Source: Candidatus Lindowbacteria bacterium RIFCSPLOWO2_12_FULL_62_27
GTDB taxonomy: Bacteria > Lindowbacteria > 2-12-FULL-62-27
NCBI GenBank assembly: GCA_001784175.1
Contig: MFPR01000041.1
Location: 57,449-121,448 of the forward strand
Length of the DNA: 64,000 bases
Reading direction: 5' to 3'
Below the pieces are notes generated by a model that did no database searches, was not told the DNA's origin, and saw only the letters and a list, made by a program, of their open reading frames with translations. The translations under genes were made by a program, and so were the position numbers. This document shows, one piece after another, positions 48,932-56,719 of this stretch; positions within the stretch are counted from its first letter, which is position 1, and each line of letters starts with the position of its first letter.

Positions 48932-49872
48932 ACAGACATAGCTGGTTGCTGGGTCGACGGGGTCATTCTGACACTTTGACACTTTCGACTGCGGTGCTCA
49001 TCCTGTCGTTGATCGTGCTGACCGGCGCTCCGGCTCTGGCGGCGGATTCCGCGCGGGAGTTGCGCGACCTCGTGACCGGGACGCAAAACTCCGCGACCGC
49101 GCTTGCGGACAAGACGGCGGAGGACTTCCTCGCTTATCTCGTCCGCGTGAACGCGTCGCTGGACGAAAAGAAAATCACGAAGCCCGAACACCGCGCGGCG
49201 GTGATCGCCCCGGCGGCGAACGAGCTGGCGGACTCGATGCTCGCCGAGTTCGATGCGTTCGGCGTGAAACTGCTCGCCGGGTGGCGCAAGAAAGCTCCGC
49301 AGTTGTCTCCAATCGTATCGGAGATGCTGGACGACGAAGCGGACCGCCTGACCGAGTTTCTCCGTGCCGATCCGATGATGTTGGTCAGCCGCGCCGCGCG
49401 CACGTCGCGGTTGAGGGTTCAGGAACCGATCCGGCAGGGCATGGAATCGATGGCCGCCGCGGTGGAAGCTGCCGATTCGGGCCCGGGATTCATGCGGCGG
49501 CTTCAGCGCGCTCAGATCGTGGGCGACCGCGAAGTCGCCCGCGTGGTGCGGCGACGCGTGGGCCGGGAGGCGCAAAAGGTCGGAGACCGGATCGCGGACG
49601 CGTACCTGACATTTTTCCTCGCGTCGCAGAAATCATTGAATGAGTCGGCCATCTACGACAGCGCCGCCCGCCGGTCGATCCTCGAGCCGCAATCCAAAGC
49701 CGTGTCCGACTCGATGCTCGCCGACTTCGATGCCTTCACTGTCGCGACCAAGCAGGCCTTCGCGGGCGCCGGCGAGATCGTCCCGGTCGCCGCAACCGCC
49801 GCGCTGGACGAGGGCGAAACGCCCGACGGGAGCAACATCCGGCGTGCGCTGGACATGCAGGCGAAAAGGTGA
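48928..49872 (+). CDS. secreted helical protein, tandem paralogue 2
   Basis: 314 aa; hydrophobic signal after a basic start (TAVLILSLIVLTGAPALA, residues ~23-40). Same architecture as 47385-48320, with two internal halves (DEKKITKPEHRAAVIAP...ADSMLAEFDAF and NESAIYDSAARRSILEP...SDSMLADFDAF). The halves within this gene are more alike than the two genes are to each other. Function unknown; probably works with its paralogue and the giant. Confidence 0.65.
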   Translation: MNRHSWLLGRRGHSDTLTLSTAVLILSLIVLTGAPALAADSARELRDLVTGTQNSATALADKTAEDFLAYLVRVNASLDEKKITKPEHRAAVIAPAANELADSMLAEFDAFGVKLLAGWRKKAPQLSPIVSEMLDDEADRLTEFLRADPMMLVSRAARTSRLRVQEPIRQGMESMAAAVEAADSGPGFMRRLQRAQIVGDREVARVVRRRVGREAQKVGDRIADAYLTFFLASQKSLNESAIYDSAARRSILEPQSKAVSDSMLADFDAFTVATKQAFAGAGEIVPVAATAALDEGETPDGSNIRRALDMQAKR

Positions 49873-49879
49873 AGACGCG

Positions 49880-50638
49880 ATGAGGCCGGCGATCCTTCGC
49901 GCGCCTGTTTCAGCCCTTCTCCTCGCCGGCGGATTCGTCTTGTTCGGACTCGCCCGCAGCGCGGACGCGGCCATGGCCATGCCGGCGTCCGGAGGCAGGC
50001 CGGGCTTAGGCCGGGGTGCGCTGATCCTTTCCAGCCTCGCCCCGTTTGCCGAGCCGGCCGGGGACGAGGGCGCGATGTATCTCGTGAGCGCCGGTCCGAT
50101 CAAGCCGGGCGTGACCCTCGGCCCGGACTCCCGGCCCATCACGCTTATGGCTGCGCAGGCCGTTGGCGTGGCCCGCGCGACGGGCAATCCCAAGGCATAC
50201 ACCATCCAGCCCGGCGAATTCACGTTCAATACGGAGGGCGCGATCAGCAAGGCGTTTGGGGACGCCGTCATTTCCTTCGTCGACGCCGCAGGCCAATCGT
50301 CCCTGGTCTTCGATGGGACCGAAATCGTGGCGCTTGCGATCGTTCCGGTATCGGCCGGCGCGGCGCAATATCAGGAAAAGCTGAATAACACGAAGGCGAT
50401 CGCGGCGCATCCGGAGAACGACCCGGTCACCGTGACGATGACCCCCTTCGTCCAGCCCGGCGGGAATACCTTCGTGTTCTCGAACATCACCGTCACCTAC
50501 GCCGGCGTGGAGTTCTTGAGAAAACACGAGTGGTCCGTGTCGCTGAGAATTTTCGGCGGCCTGAACCTGAAACTGATCGCCGAGACCCCGCCAAACTCGC
50601 TCAAATTCATCTTCCTCCCGGGAGAGCCCCAGCCGTGA
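49880..50638 (+). CDS. secreted protein, unknown
   Basis: 252 aa. ATG 49880 gives a signal peptide (MRPAILRAPVSALLLAGG...RSADA, ~30 residues); an in-frame upstream extension lies inside the previous gene and is rejected. The mature part is beta-rich (MYLVSAGPIKPGVTLGP; YTIQPGEFTFNTEGAISKAFGDAVISF, in parts) with no recognised family. It is the last gene of the giant's operon, 7 nt after the paralogue, and ends before the remnant/tRNA region. Confidence 0.6.
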   Translation: MRPAILRAPVSALLLAGGFVLFGLARSADAAMAMPASGGRPGLGRGALILSSLAPFAEPAGDEGAMYLVSAGPIKPGVTLGPDSRPITLMAAQAVGVARATGNPKAYTIQPGEFTFNTEGAISKAFGDAVISFVDAAGQSSLVFDGTEIVALAIVPVSAGAAQYQEKLNNTKAIAAHPENDPVTVTMTPFVQPGGNTFVFSNITVTYAGVEFLRKHEWSVSLRIFGGLNLKLIAETPPNSLKFIFLPGEPQP

Positions 50639-50662
50639 AGAGGACATTCGCGTCGTTTTCTC

Positions 50663-50742
50663 GGAGCGATTGTAACAAAGCGGCGTCCTCTGCATTCCCC
50701 GCGGCGAATTTTTGAGGACGATTCATCCCCTCAAGAAATTGA
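50663..50742 (+). pseudogene. 3' remnant of an AAA/DUF4143 ATPase gene
   Basis: 80 nt that match 52017-52096, the 3' end of the intact ATPase gene, at about 66 of 80 positions. The region reads ERL(stop)QSGVLCIPRGEFLR-like against ERLKQGGVLCLPCDEFLS. No upstream part of the gene is present; it merges with the end of the secreted-protein gene. Confidence 0.75.
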
Positions 50743-50804
50743 CTCCTTCGGGAACTCGACAACCTCAGCCCGGCGATGATATGTAAGGTCTTGAGCATGG
50801 AAGC

Positions 50805-50857
50805 GAGCCCGTAGCTCAGTCGGTAGAGCAGCGGCCTTTTAAGCCGAGTCCGTGTAT
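50805..50857 (+). pseudogene. truncated tRNA-Lys(TTT), 5' part only
   Basis: Acceptor 5' strand GAGCCCG, TA, D-arm GCTC...GAGC, and an anticodon arm with loop CTTTTAA (anticodon TTT) are present. After GTCCGTG the sequence departs: no T-loop TTCGA, no matching 3' acceptor CGGGCTC and no CCA follow. It is unlikely to give a functional tRNA. Confidence 0.75.
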
Positions 50858-50888
50858 CTGAATATCCAGGCAGCGCGACTATAATCCT

Positions 50889-50917
50889 TTGACATGCCCC
50901 TGGGAGTAGGTTACAAT
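50889..50917 (+). promoter_or_regulatory. near-consensus sigma70 promoter
   Basis: TTGACA (50889-50894), 17-nt spacer, TACAAT (50912-50917). It lies 32 nt upstream of the ATPase ATG at 50950 and would drive ATPase, histidine kinase and response regulator. A 7-bp inverted repeat (TTGACAT 50889-50895, ATGTCAA 50924-50930) spans it and might be an operator. Confidence 0.75.
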
Positions 50918-50949
50918 CTGGATATGTCAATTCCAATTTGCGAGACAAA

Positions 50950-52110
50950 ATGGAAGTAATCAACCGATTCGTGTCAGAAGCCGGGCAGAGCTTTTTCCTG
51001 TTCGGTCCGCGGGGAACGGGGAAGTCCACATGGGTCAGGCGGCGGTTCGGCGCCGCGCTTCGAATCGACCTTCTCGCGCCGGACGTTTTCCGCGAGTACA
51101 GCGCCCGGCCGGAACGCTTAAGAGAGCTGGCCGCGGGGAACCCCCGCGCCCGGGTGATCGTCATCGACGAGGTCCAGAAAGTCCCTGATCTCTTGGGCGT
51201 TGTTCACGGGTTGATCGAGGAAAAGCGGGGCCTGCGTTTCGTGCTGACGGGATCCAGTTCCCGAAAACTGAAACGCTCCGGCGTGGATCTCATGGCCGGC
51301 CGCGCCGTCATCCGGACGATCCACCCGTTCATGGCGGCGGAACTCGACAACCGGTTTCATTTTGAAAAGGCGCTCCGGATCGGACTTCTGCCCCTGGTCT
51401 GGAACTCACCGGATCCCGCGGAGGTTTTGAAAACCTACGCCGCCCTGTACGTCCGGGAAGAGGTCCAGATGGAGGGATTGGTTCGCAACGTCGGGAATTT
51501 TTCCCGGTTCCTGGAAGCGGTCAGTTTCAGTCATGCTGCGATTCTGAATATCAGCAACCTGTCCCGGGAATGCGGGGTCGAGCGCAAGACCGTTGAGGGC
51601 TATGTATCGATCCTGGAGGATTTGCTGTTGGGATTTCGCCTGCCGGTTTTTACTAAACGCGCCCGCCGGGCGGTGAGCATGCATCCCAAATTCTTTTTGT
51701 TCGACGCCGGCGTGTTTCGGTCCTTGCGGCCCACCGGCCCTCTTGATCGGCCGGCGGAAATCGACGGCGCCGCCCTGGAGGGACTGGTGGCCCAGCATCT
51801 GCGGGCCTGGATCGATTACCGGCGCGCCCGAAATCAGCTTTTTTTCTGGCGAAGCCGCGCCGGTCTCGAGGTCGATTTCGTCGTGTATGGCCCGGACGGC
51901 TTCCTGGCGATCGAAGTTAAAAATACTAACCGGATTCGCCCGGAGGATTTGCGCGGCCTGAAGAGCTTCAAAGACGAATATCCGCAAAGCCAAGCCATCC
52001 TTTTGTATCGCGGAACAGAGCGATTGAAACAAGGCGGCGTCCTCTGCCTTCCATGCGATGAATTTTTGAGCGGGATTCACCCCCACAAAAAATTGATGAC
52101 GGCGACATGA
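50950..52110 (+). CDS. AAA_14/DUF4143 ATPase
   Basis: 386 aa from ATG 50950 (a TTG at 50938 is less likely). Walker A GPRGTGKS is followed by Walker B RVIVIDEVQKVPDLL and sensor LTGSSSRKLKRSG, then the DUF4143 C-terminal half. A winged-helix region (SNLSRECGVERKTVEGYVSILEDLLLG) leads to a PD-(D/E)xK-like nuclease core (FFWRSRAGLEVDFVVYG, FLAIEVKN). Such proteins are widespread, often mobile or defence-associated, with unproven roles. It is transcribed from a strong promoter and overlaps the kinase gene by 4 nt, an unusual pairing. Confidence 0.88.
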   Translation: MEVINRFVSEAGQSFFLFGPRGTGKSTWVRRRFGAALRIDLLAPDVFREYSARPERLRELAAGNPRARVIVIDEVQKVPDLLGVVHGLIEEKRGLRFVLTGSSSRKLKRSGVDLMAGRAVIRTIHPFMAAELDNRFHFEKALRIGLLPLVWNSPDPAEVLKTYAALYVREEVQMEGLVRNVGNFSRFLEAVSFSHAAILNISNLSRECGVERKTVEGYVSILEDLLLGFRLPVFTKRARRAVSMHPKFFLFDAGVFRSLRPTGPLDRPAEIDGAALEGLVAQHLRAWIDYRRARNQLFFWRSRAGLEVDFVVYGPDGFLAIEVKNTNRIRPEDLRGLKSFKDEYPQSQAILLYRGTERLKQGGVLCLPCDEFLSGIHPHKKLMTAT

Positions 52111-53288
52111 GGGCGGTCAAGGGTCAGGTCGAACTGGTCGTCCGGATGTGCCGGAAGGTCTTGGCGAAGGAAAGCGTCCACGGGCAATTGATGGAAATTT
52201 GCCGGGAAATTCGAAGACATTTCGGATTTTCGCGCGTGGTCATTTTTCTCGTCGATGAAGTCTTGCGCCAGATTCGCGGCGCGGCGGGCAGCGGTCTGCG
52301 GCTGACCTACATCCGCAGTCAGGCGTTTCCGATCGAGAACCGCGGGGGGATCGAAATCCCCAACGCGATTTCGCGGTGCGCGGCGACCGGGAGGCCGGAG
52401 ACCTGCCGGCTCCGGATTGCCGACGCCGGGTATCGAAAATTTGTGCGCGGAAAATCGCCCTTGAACAGAACCTACGCGAAAGAATACGCGCTTCTGCCCC
52501 TCAAGGTTCGGGGCCGGACATTTGCGGTGATCGCGGTGTCGGTCATGGAGGGGGAAGGCACGCTCACGGACGAAACCGTCGCCACGCTTGCGTCATTCGC
52601 CGATTTCGTGTCGCTCGTGATTCTGCAGGCGAAGGAATTGCAGGAGCGGCGGCGGCTGGAGCGGGAGATCGAGTCGGTCAGCGAGCAGATCCAGCGCCGG
52701 CTGGGCCAGGATTTCCATGATGGCCTTGGCCAGGACCTCACCGGCATCCGCATGCGCGCGGAGCTGATGGAGGAGCGCCTGAACGGCGTGTCGGCCGAGG
52801 CCGCGGCCGACGCACAACGAATTGTCAAGTTGGCCAGGCAGGCCGTCGAACGCGCGAGAAAATTGTCACGGGGGTTGTATCCGGTGACGCTCGAACGGCA
52901 TGGACTCCTGTCGGCGCTACAGGAGCTGGCGGACAGCGCGACGCTGATGTACGGCATTCGATGTTCGGTGTCGGCTCCGCGGAGAATCGACATTCGCAAG
53001 AGCACAACCGCCATTCAGCTTTACCGGATCGCCCAGGAATCGGTGCACAACGCCGTCAAGCATGGCCGGGCGGGCCGCGTGACCGTTGGACTGTTACGGC
53101 GGAAAGGCCGCGGCGTACTCGAGATCACAGATGACGGCACGGGCTTCGACACACACACAAAATCCACGGGCATGGGGTTGAATGTCATGCGCCACCGGGC
53201 TGAACTCATCGACGGCGAACTGCGCATCCGCGCGATGCGGCCGTCCGGCACTCGGGTGCTGTGCCGGTTCCCTCTGCCATCCAAATGA
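52107..53288 (+). CDS. GAF-domain histidine kinase (NarL-type, HisKA_3)
   Basis: 393-aa soluble sensor kinase without transmembrane segments. A GAF-like domain spans ~10-170. The dimerisation/phosphoacceptor helix has the H-box DFHDGLGQDLTG, the ATPase domain has N-box QESVHNAVKHGRA, and G-boxes DDGTGFD and GMGLNVMRHRAELIDG. The GAF ligand is unknown. Starts in ATGA overlap with the ATPase gene and ends in ATGA overlap with its cognate regulator. Confidence 0.92.
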   Translation: MRAVKGQVELVVRMCRKVLAKESVHGQLMEICREIRRHFGFSRVVIFLVDEVLRQIRGAAGSGLRLTYIRSQAFPIENRGGIEIPNAISRCAATGRPETCRLRIADAGYRKFVRGKSPLNRTYAKEYALLPLKVRGRTFAVIAVSVMEGEGTLTDETVATLASFADFVSLVILQAKELQERRRLEREIESVSEQIQRRLGQDFHDGLGQDLTGIRMRAELMEERLNGVSAEAAADAQRIVKLARQAVERARKLSRGLYPVTLERHGLLSALQELADSATLMYGIRCSVSAPRRIDIRKSTTAIQLYRIAQESVHNAVKHGRAGRVTVGLLRRKGRGVLEITDDGTGFDTHTKSTGMGLNVMRHRAELIDGELRIRAMRPSGTRVLCRFPLPSK

Positions 53289-53956
53289 AAAAATCCCGGG
53301 TGCGACCCGAGTCTTCTTCCGTGCGGATTCTGATCGTGGACGATCATCCGGTCGTCCGCGAGGGTATCGCGGAACGCATTCGCCGGGAACAGGGCTGGTC
53401 GGTATGCGGAGAGGCCGAAGATGGCCCCGGCGCAATTGACATGGTCCGAAAACGGGCGCCGGATCTGGCCACGGTTGACCTTACGCTGAAAACCGGAGGC
53501 GGGCTCGAATTGATCAAGACGCTCAAATCCATTCGCCCCAAACTGAAAGTCGTTGTGGTGTCCATGCACGATGAGGCGCTCTATGCCGAACGCGCCATCC
53601 GCGCGGGCGCCTCGGGCTACGTGTCGAAGCAGGAGCCGATGTCGGAAATCGTGCGGGCGATTCGGACGGTTCTCGCGGGCGACATCGCCGTGAGCGAAGG
53701 GTTCGGCCGGAAAGTCCTTCAGGATTGGGCGGAATCAACGCCGAAGCGCGGATCAAAACCGGTCGAATCTTTGAGCGACCGCGAGCTGGAGATTTTGCGT
53801 CTGATCGGCGGCGGTCTCGCCACCCGGCAGATCGCGGCGGAATTGAACATCGGCGTCAAAACGGTCGAGACGTATCGCCTGCGGCTTAAGAAGAAACTGA
53901 AACTCACATCCGCCGCCGCGCTGGTCCGTTACGCCGCGCGGAACATCGAGGGATAA
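53285..53956 (+). CDS. NarL/FixJ-family response regulator
   Basis: 223 aa, ATG 53285 overlapping the kinase stop. The receiver domain is RILIVDDHPVVREGI with acceptor Asp in TVDLTL (usual VDLxL), then VSMHDE and SGYVSK. The LuxR-type HTH is LSDRELEILRLIGGGLATRQIAAELNIGVKTVETYRLRLKKKLKL, in parts. Predicted to be phosphorylated by the adjacent kinase and to bind DNA; targets not visible. Confidence 0.93.
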   Translation: MKKSRVRPESSSVRILIVDDHPVVREGIAERIRREQGWSVCGEAEDGPGAIDMVRKRAPDLATVDLTLKTGGGLELIKTLKSIRPKLKVVVVSMHDEALYAERAIRAGASGYVSKQEPMSEIVRAIRTVLAGDIAVSEGFGRKVLQDWAESTPKRGSKPVESLSDRELEILRLIGGGLATRQIAAELNIGVKTVETYRLRLKKKLKLTSAAALVRYAARNIEG

Positions 53957-53978
53957 GCCGACCGCCGGCTTTGATTTT
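53955..53978 (+). terminator. possible Rho-independent terminator
   Basis: Arms AAGCCG/CGGCTT with a 5-nt loop (53955-53971), followed by a short T-rich run (TGATTTT). It overlaps the response-regulator stop and stands between two convergent units; the stem is short, so this is tentative. Confidence 0.45.
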
Positions 53979-54001
53979 GGGCATTCGTTGATCAGGCGGC
54001 C

Positions 54002-54262
54002 TTAACGATAAACCAACGGATACCGGGCGGGGTCCCGGAGCGCGGACACTTCCAAATCGACGTCGAGTTTGGGCCAGTGGAGGTGGGTATCGTGGAGGAT
54101 TCGGACTTGGGACACATCGCTGATCCTCGCGCCTTTGAACCACGGATAGTTTTTGTATGGAAGGAAATGCTCTTCGCCGGCCAGCCACAGCCAGATGCCG
54201 TGGTTGGAAACGTTGGTCACTTCAACTTTTGAAGTGTTTCCGCCACGCGTTTTTAATTTCAT
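54002..54262 (-). CDS. DUF2442 protein
   Basis: 86 aa using ATG 54262. Matches the DUF2442 family: SNHGIWLWLAGEEHFLPYKNYPWFKGARI, LHDTHLHWPKLDVDLEVSAL and a PARYPLVYR C-terminus (in parts). It overlaps the upstream DUF4160 gene by 41 nt. DUF4160-DUF2442 pairs are common small bicistrons, often regarded as toxin-antitoxin-like; biochemical function unproven. Confidence 0.82.
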   Translation of the reverse strand: MKLKTRGGNTSKVEVTNVSNHGIWLWLAGEEHFLPYKNYPWFKGARISDVSQVRILHDTHLHWPKLDVDLEVSALRDPARYPLVYR

Positions 54263-54461
54263 CTTTTCTCTCCCGGACGATTTTTCGGGCTTCGTCCACC
54301 CGCTTCTTTGACAATCCATAATTCTTCGCAAGAACAACGGACGGTTCCAACCAAAACTTTGCTTCCCCGTCGGCGCAATACACGTGAACGTGCATCCGTT
54401 TTTCTTCCAGCGAAAAAAAGAAGAACCGGTATCCCTTCCGCCTGAAAACTGTCGGACTCAT
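54222..54461 (-). CDS. DUF4160 protein
   Basis: 79 aa; MSPTVFRRKGYRFFFFSLEEKRMHVHVYCADGEAKFWLEP (in parts) is the DUF4160 pattern, with HVHV and the C-terminal helix ARKIVRERKDEIKNAWRKHF. It is the first gene of a two-gene unit with DUF2442. Confidence 0.82.
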   Translation of the reverse strand: MSPTVFRRKGYRFFFFSLEEKRMHVHVYCADGEAKFWLEPSVVLAKNYGLSKKRVDEARKIVRERKDEIKNAWRKHFKS

Positions 54462-54797
54462 TGTACATTATCGCATGGCCGTTGACGGTTGTAAATTTGT
54501 CTTGCCTGACGGCAGCGATTCCGCATATGGACGGCGGACCGCTACTGGCGTGATCGATTTTGTTCAAATTCGCATGGCCGCAGTTGTTCCTCCTTCCTCC
54601 ACAACTGAAATCAACTGAAAAGGGGACAGTGAACTGGGGCTGGTTCAACTACGAAATGACGCGAATGATCGCGAAAGAAGACAGTTTACCTGTGAATCAT
54701 TTCGCGTATATTCGCGCCTTTCGTAGTTGAAGGTTTCCAATCCGCCGTCTACTGCGGGATTCCATCAACCGAAAGGAAAATAATCGCCGGATCCCTG
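54462..54797. other. intergenic region with hairpin repeat, no gene seen
   Basis: 336 bp between the DUF4160 start and the insertion sequence. No ORF of convincing composition. It contains the hairpin listed separately at 54644-54731. Confidence 0.6.
54644..54731. repeat. 88-bp imperfect inverted repeat
   Basis: Outer arms TTCAACTACGAAA (54644-54656) and TTTCGTAGTTGAA (54719-54731) are exact complements; pairing continues inward for ~30 nt with mismatches (CGCGAAT, CGCGAAA blocks). It could form a long hairpin and looks like a dispersed repeat. Confidence 0.75.
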
Positions 54798-56057
54798 TCA
54801 TGATGTATCCGGTATAATGTCCGACCCGGCATAGAAATTCGCTTTGATCCGATCCACCCAATATCGGATGCTCTTGTCAATGCGCATGGCCGCCTTCACA
54901 TTCAGACGAATGAAAGCATGAAATAAATTGTACGCCACGAATAATAACAGCCAGATCACCGTCATCGCGTTCACGTCATGTTTGTAGACGTGGTCGGCGT
55001 GCCACTCGTTCACCAATTCGTTGAACCCTTCGTTCTCCACCGCCCAGCGGCGGTGTCCGCCTTTCACCGCCGCGCGACTTGGGAATTTCTCCTTCGACAA
55101 CGTCATCACCCACCACCATCCGGCCGTCTTCACCTCCAACCGCCCGTCTTTCTGCCTTCGAATAGTTTGTGTCTCAACCGTCCGCACCACCCGCACCGGC
55201 CGATCCATCGCGTCCCACGACTCAAAGCCCTCCAGGTCCCAGCACCGGTAGACCTTTCCGTCTTCCTCCCACTGCTCCGGCGTCATCTTGTCCATCAGCC
55301 CCTCCGCGTCCCTCAGCACTTCCCGCCGTTCGTCCTTCAACACCGCCATCGCGTCCTTCCCATAGTCCAGACACATTTTGAAAAACGGCGCACGGGCATA
55401 CAAACTGTCCGCCACCACCTTGTCGAAACTCCGGCCATAATCACGGATCACCCGCTCCAGGCACCTCACCGAGCACGCGACCTCGTCCTCGCCTCCAGCC
55501 TGCATCTCCATGTCCAACAAAATCGTCCATTCTCCGCAAACCCACATCGCCGTCACACACCGATGGTAATACTGGACCCGGTCCTCTTCCGACATGTGGA
55601 TCGTCCGTTCCAGACAGTCCGGACAGCACCTGAGAAAACTGGCGCTGATCTCATGCCCGTCCACCACCACCTGCCCCCGCCCCTCTTCAAACGCTTTCCG
55701 AAACGCCTTGTTTCGTTTCATCTTCCGGATCAATTTCCGACTCACCACGCGCAAATCTTTCGTCTCCACACTCGCCGTGATCCGCCCCATCTGATCCGCT
55801 TTCGGCAATCGTCCTCCTACCCACCGTTTGGCAAACCCTCCCCATTGATGCTGCTCCAGCGCGTTGAAACTCCCCACCCTCGCCAGCAACATCACCAAGA
55901 GCCCACGCGCCACAGCCGGCGTCTGGTACTCCCCCTCGCCCTTGCGCGTGTCGCCCACCTGCCGGATCATCTCCGACAGCCCATAGACCCGATCCGCGTA
56001 CTTCAATAATCTCCGAAGAATCTCCTCTATCCCTCCCGTTCTCTCAACTTCCACCAC
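54798..56057 (-). CDS. DDE transposase
   Basis: 419 aa, probable GTG start at 56057. RNase-H-like DDE features: Asp in VVVDGHEISASF, Asp in VVADSLYARAPF, Glu in RRWAVENEGFNELVNEW (the usual YREK-like helix variant). The N-terminal ~100 residues are a helical DNA-binding part. It overlaps the accessory gene by 31 nt. The family resembles IS4/ISNCY-like elements that travel with DUF6788 genes. Confidence 0.85.
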   Translation of the reverse strand: MVEVERTGGIEEILRRLLKYADRVYGLSEMIRQVGDTRKGEGEYQTPAVARGLLVMLLARVGSFNALEQHQWGGFAKRWVGGRLPKADQMGRITASVETKDLRVVSRKLIRKMKRNKAFRKAFEEGRGQVVVDGHEISASFLRCCPDCLERTIHMSEEDRVQYYHRCVTAMWVCGEWTILLDMEMQAGGEDEVACSVRCLERVIRDYGRSFDKVVADSLYARAPFFKMCLDYGKDAMAVLKDERREVLRDAEGLMDKMTPEQWEEDGKVYRCWDLEGFESWDAMDRPVRVVRTVETQTIRRQKDGRLEVKTAGWWWVMTLSKEKFPSRAAVKGGHRRWAVENEGFNELVNEWHADHVYKHDVNAMTVIWLLLFVAYNLFHAFIRLNVKAAMRIDKSIRYWVDRIKANFYAGSDIIPDTS

Positions 56058-56350
56058 TGCACACGTGAAATCTTCTCCAAAAGATCCGTGGCCTCACGAT
56101 ATTCCTTGATCCACATCCGAACTCGTTTCTCCCATGCTTTGGGCACATAGACTTGCCGGCGTTTGCCGTTGTCACTTCGTTCCAGCACCAGTTGTACGTG
56201 CTTTTCACCCCTCGTGCATTTACATCCTGCCTTGCCGCATGTCCCTTCCCGCACGCACAATGTACCGCGCAGGTATTCCCTCCGGTGAACCACTTTGGCC
56301 AGCCGGGCTCTCCATTCCCGTTCGGCCGATGTCATTTGACTTCGACGCAT
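56027..56350 (-). CDS. DUF6788-like IS accessory protein
   Basis: 107 aa. Strong SD AAGGAGG upstream of ATG 56350 on the minus strand. A Cys-rich knot GTCGKAGCKCTRGEKH is followed by a basic strand segment and a helix (VRMWIKEYREATDLLEKI). Such proteins are found immediately upstream of this class of transposase; role unknown. Confidence 0.75.
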   Translation of the reverse strand: MRRSQMTSAEREWRARLAKVVHRREYLRGTLCVREGTCGKAGCKCTRGEKHVQLVLERSDNGKRRQVYVPKAWEKRVRMWIKEYREATDLLEKISRVQWWKLREREG

Positions 56351-56363
56351 GGGGCCCTCCTTT

Positions 56364-56405
56364 CTGATATGTCTGTTAACATATCAGAATTGTATCAAAA
56401 GTCAA
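56364..56405 (-). promoter_or_regulatory. IS promoter with overlapping palindrome
   Basis: On the minus strand TTGACT (56405-56400), 16-nt spacer, TATGTT (56383-56378). A 9+9 bp palindrome CTGATATGT...ACATATCAG (56364-56387) overlaps the -10, which would let a repressor control the transposase operon. Confidence 0.6.
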
Positions 56406-56719
56406 CACCTTTTTCAAATGCGAATTTGCCCGTCTATCCGATGATTTCGATTCTGTCCGCCTGGGAAGGACTTACGGCCTTACTGGCCCCTTATTTGCGG
56501 AATCGCTGGCCTGACGGATTGGGCGGGATCAACAGTTCGAGGGATAATTTTTCATAGCGGCAAGGCATGTCAGGGATTCCCTGACATCATTATCCTCCCT
56601 TCCCTGAATTGACGGCCCCACCGCCTGAAGAGACTTTCAAATAATTTAATGAAGACCGAAATCGAGCCGTATCGTATTCGTATTTTTTTTGATACAAAGA
56701 TTGAACTAAGGTACGGACT
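56406..56719. other. non-coding stretch between the IS and the FecR gene
   Basis: No supported gene. It includes a 10+1+10 bp perfect palindrome at 56567-56587 (arms ATGTCAGGGA and its complement) at the IS right end, then AT-rich sequence to the FecR gene. Confidence 0.6.

Larger units (their letters stand above)
54791..56577 (-). mobile_element. two-ORF insertion sequence (DUF6788 + DDE transposase)
   Basis: Short putative terminal repeats: ATCCCTGTCATG (54791-54802) versus the reverse complement of 56566-56577 (11 of 12 match). No target duplication was found, so the ends are approximate. GC and codon use are similar to the surrounding sequence. Confidence 0.5.

Noticed and set aside
50805..50880. 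Complete tRNA-Lys gene
   Set aside because: The T-arm and 3' acceptor strand are missing; only the 5' half pairs.
53955..53978. Strong terminator after the response regulator
   Set aside because: Only six stem pairs and a broken T run; kept as a tentative feature rather than a finding.
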